The notes below the pieces were generated by a model that was given only the letters and a program-made list of their open reading frames with translations, made no database searches and was not told the DNA's origin. DNA of 64,000 bases from Clostridium aceticum (GTDB taxonomy: Bacteria; Bacillota; Clostridia; Peptostreptococcales; Natronincolaceae): the NCBI RefSeq assembly GCF_001042715.1, contig NZ_CP009687.1, positions 3,277,418 through 3,341,417 on the forward strand, written 5' to 3'. This document shows positions 62,486 through 64,000 of this stretch, one piece after another. Position numbers and translations under genes: made by a program. Numbering within the stretch: position 1 is the first letter of the stretch; each line of letters opens with the position of its first letter.

Positions 62486-64000
62486 TTTTGCTGTGAAAAA
62501 TATCAGCCGTGATAAGCGAAACTACATCTACTATTTTGTAAATTGTGTGTTTTCGGTATTTGTGTTTTTCCTTTTTTCGGTGTTATCATTTCATCCAGCC
62601 TTGAGCGTTATCGATAAAAACAGCTCAATGGCTTTGATTCTAATTCTTGGTCAGTTTATCTCGGTTACATTTACAATATGCTTCATCTCTTATTCCGTCA
62701 GAGGCTTTTTGAAAGCAAGAAGTAAACAGTTTGGATTGATTACCATTATGGGAGCATCTAAGAAGCAACTAAATAAGCTGATTTTCACTGAGAATATGGT
62801 GATTGGGTATGCTTCGATTATTACAGGCATACTTTTGGGTTTGATTTTCTCAAAGCTATTTTTAATTGTTGCAGGAAAAATAATCGGAGTAAGTGACTTC
62901 AACTTTTATTTACCCCTGAGGGCAATGCTTTTAACGATGTTTGTTCTTGGGCTTGTGTTTTTAGGGATTGCATACTTCACCCCCAAATTTATCCGCAAAA
63001 AAGAAATTGTACAGCTGATTAAAGCTGAAGTTGTCGGAGAAAAACGACCAAAGCTGCTCCTTGCAACTCTTTCTTTCGCAATACTGTTCACAGGTGTGGT
63101 TTGGATTTTTTTAGGCAAATCTCCACTTGCAGCATCACTGCGTGACAACACTATTACACTTATTCCGCTTACTATTACAGTGGTGCTGGGAACCTACCTG
63201 CTCTTTGCATATGGGCTTCGATTGCTAGTTTGGGCAAACAATAGGACTAATGATAAGCTTAGACTGCTATACGGCGGTGACATGAATAATAAGCTAAGGA
63301 CAAACTCACAGAGTATGACGGTCACCGCCATTTTATATGCCATTTCCTTCTTTGCCATCATCATTTTACTTTCAATGTCATCCAATGTAAGGAGCCAAAC
63401 CATAAAAATTATGCCCTATCCCATCACTTATAATGTAAGAAGCGAAAATGTAAATCCAACAAAAGACTTGGCTATGATTGAAAAAGAACTTGGCACTCTT
63501 GGTAGTTACGATAAACTTAATTTTAGTTTTCATAATGCTAAAGACGGTTCCATAAGAGATTCAATCATGCCCCTGAGTAAATACAACGAAATTATGCAGT
63601 TTTTAGGCAGGGAGGCAATATCTGTTAACAAGGGCGAAGTCTATCTTGTTTCAGGAAATGTCGGACAATCTGTACAATCCATTCCTGATGGATTGCAAGA
63701 CTTCTTTTTAGAAAATAGATTGCATTTGAGTATTGTTGGAAACTCTGACGAAACAATCATGCTGTCTGGTTATGTCAATAGTGTTTGTGTTATCAGTGAT
63801 GATGATTTTAATACTCTCGAGCCAAAACTCGCTGAAAGAGAAATTTATGCCTTCTATTATGATAACTGGGAAACGGACAGTGAAATACCACAGCGCATAC
63901 AAACTGCTCTCAGGCTGGATGATGAGAGGAATGATATCAATGTTATTTTCGCATACGATTATTTCAGCTCAAGCCAGCTTCAAAACAATCTTACTCTGTA
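62472..64000 (+). CDS. bceB: BceB-type ABC permease, C-terminus outside window
   Basis: The open frame from GTG 62472 (behind GGAGGTG) runs to the window end, at least 509 residues of about 650. An N-terminal FtsX-like region begins FNFAVKNISRDKRNYIYYFV. It contains SKQFGLITIMGASKKQLNKLIFTEN, four membrane segments in the first 240 residues, two more around 280-310, and then the start of the large extracytoplasmic domain that binds the antimicrobial peptide in BceB. The remaining membrane helices lie beyond 64000. It completes a BceRS-BceAB module. Confidence 0.92.
   Translation, partial: MTLFNFAVKNISRDKRNYIYYFVNCVFSVFVFFLFSVLSFHPALSVIDKNSSMALILILGQFISVTFTICFISYSVRGFLKARSKQFGLITIMGASKKQLNKLIFTENMVIGYASIITGILLGLIFSKLFLIVAGKIIGVSDFNFYLPLRAMLLTMFVLGLVFLGIAYFTPKFIRKKEIVQLIKAEVVGEKRPKLLLATLSFAILFTGVVWIFLGKSPLAASLRDNTITLIPLTITVVLGTYLLFAYGLRLLVWANNRTNDKLRLLYGGDMNNKLRTNSQSMTVTAILYAISFFAIIILLSMSSNVRSQTIKIMPYPITYNVRSENVNPTKDLAMIEKELGTLGSYDKLNFSFHNAKDGSIRDSIMPLSKYNEIMQFLGREAISVNKGEVYLVSGNVGQSVQSIPDGLQDFFLENRLHLSIVGNSDETIMLSGYVNSVCVISDDDFNTLEPKLAEREIYAFYYDNWETDSEIPQRIQTALRLDDERNDINVIFAYDYFSSSQLQNNLTL

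Overview
The window is AT-rich DNA from a Gram-positive, anaerobe-like Firmicute, most consistent with class Clostridia (an Alkaliphilus/Clostridium-type genome). The signs are AGGAGG-type ribosome sites, frequent TTG/GTG starts, sigma-A-like promoters, intrinsic terminators, an S-layer-anchored surface protein, and lipoprotein-based ABC importers. I saw no rRNA, tRNA, CRISPR array or intact prophage. It is an accessory region dense in transporters, two-component systems and drug-resistance genes, with many gene remnants and small repeats between them. Layout: 1-4.9 kb holds a partial DUF6544/DUF6920-type protein, a graveyard of remnants including a tyrosine integrase tail, and a heavy-metal P1B ATPase behind its ArsR/CadC-type repressor and operator. 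Next come REP-like repeats and a perfect 58-bp palindrome. 4.9-16.7 kb holds a CheB-CheR-PAS-histidine kinase fusion, a broken REP-associated transposase, and a giant surface protein of about 2,460 residues (DUF4347, cadherin/Ig-like repeats, InlB B-repeats, three SLH domains) whose middle is visibly GC-richer. 17.3-28.9 kb holds an LnrJK/LnrLMN-like two-component system plus ABC exporter around a 20-bp palindrome. It is followed by an MFS drug exporter and macrolide phosphotransferase behind an attenuator-like leader, a DinB protein, and an NhaC antiporter. 29.2-40.6 kb is a metal-uptake block: a NikABCDE/Opp-type importer, an OmpR/kinase pair, a FecBCD-type importer, and a DtxR/IdeR-like regulator. 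Both importers have the same inverted-repeat operator upstream. 40.7-46.3 kb holds a deleted permease, a GNAT enzyme, an aspartoacylase-like deacylase, a SAM methyltransferase with an unusual promoter-leader, and a PadR-FetA-FetB operon (putative iron exporter). 46.3-51 kb holds an SsuABC/TauABC-like importer joined to AtuA (DUF1446) and its small partner. 51.5-53.5 kb is a YtrA-type GntR-ABC operon. 54.2-59.9 kb holds two copies of a 165-bp MITE, a second methyltransferase with a paralogous leader and a FecE fragment, a class C beta-lactamase-like hydrolase, a Vat-type acetyltransferase, a vgb fragment with a MITE at its start, and a broken IS66 transposase. 59.9-64 kb is a BceRS-BceAB-type antimicrobial-peptide detoxification module cut by the window end. 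Two themes recur: iron/metal homeostasis, and resistance to ribosome- or envelope-targeting antibiotics. The most intriguing unexplained signal is the pair of paralogous leaders near 43.8-44.0 kb and 55.55-55.8 kb. Each has a promoter, two AUGAA-loop hairpins, a competing terminator and a palindromic operator, and each lies in front of a methyltransferase locus.
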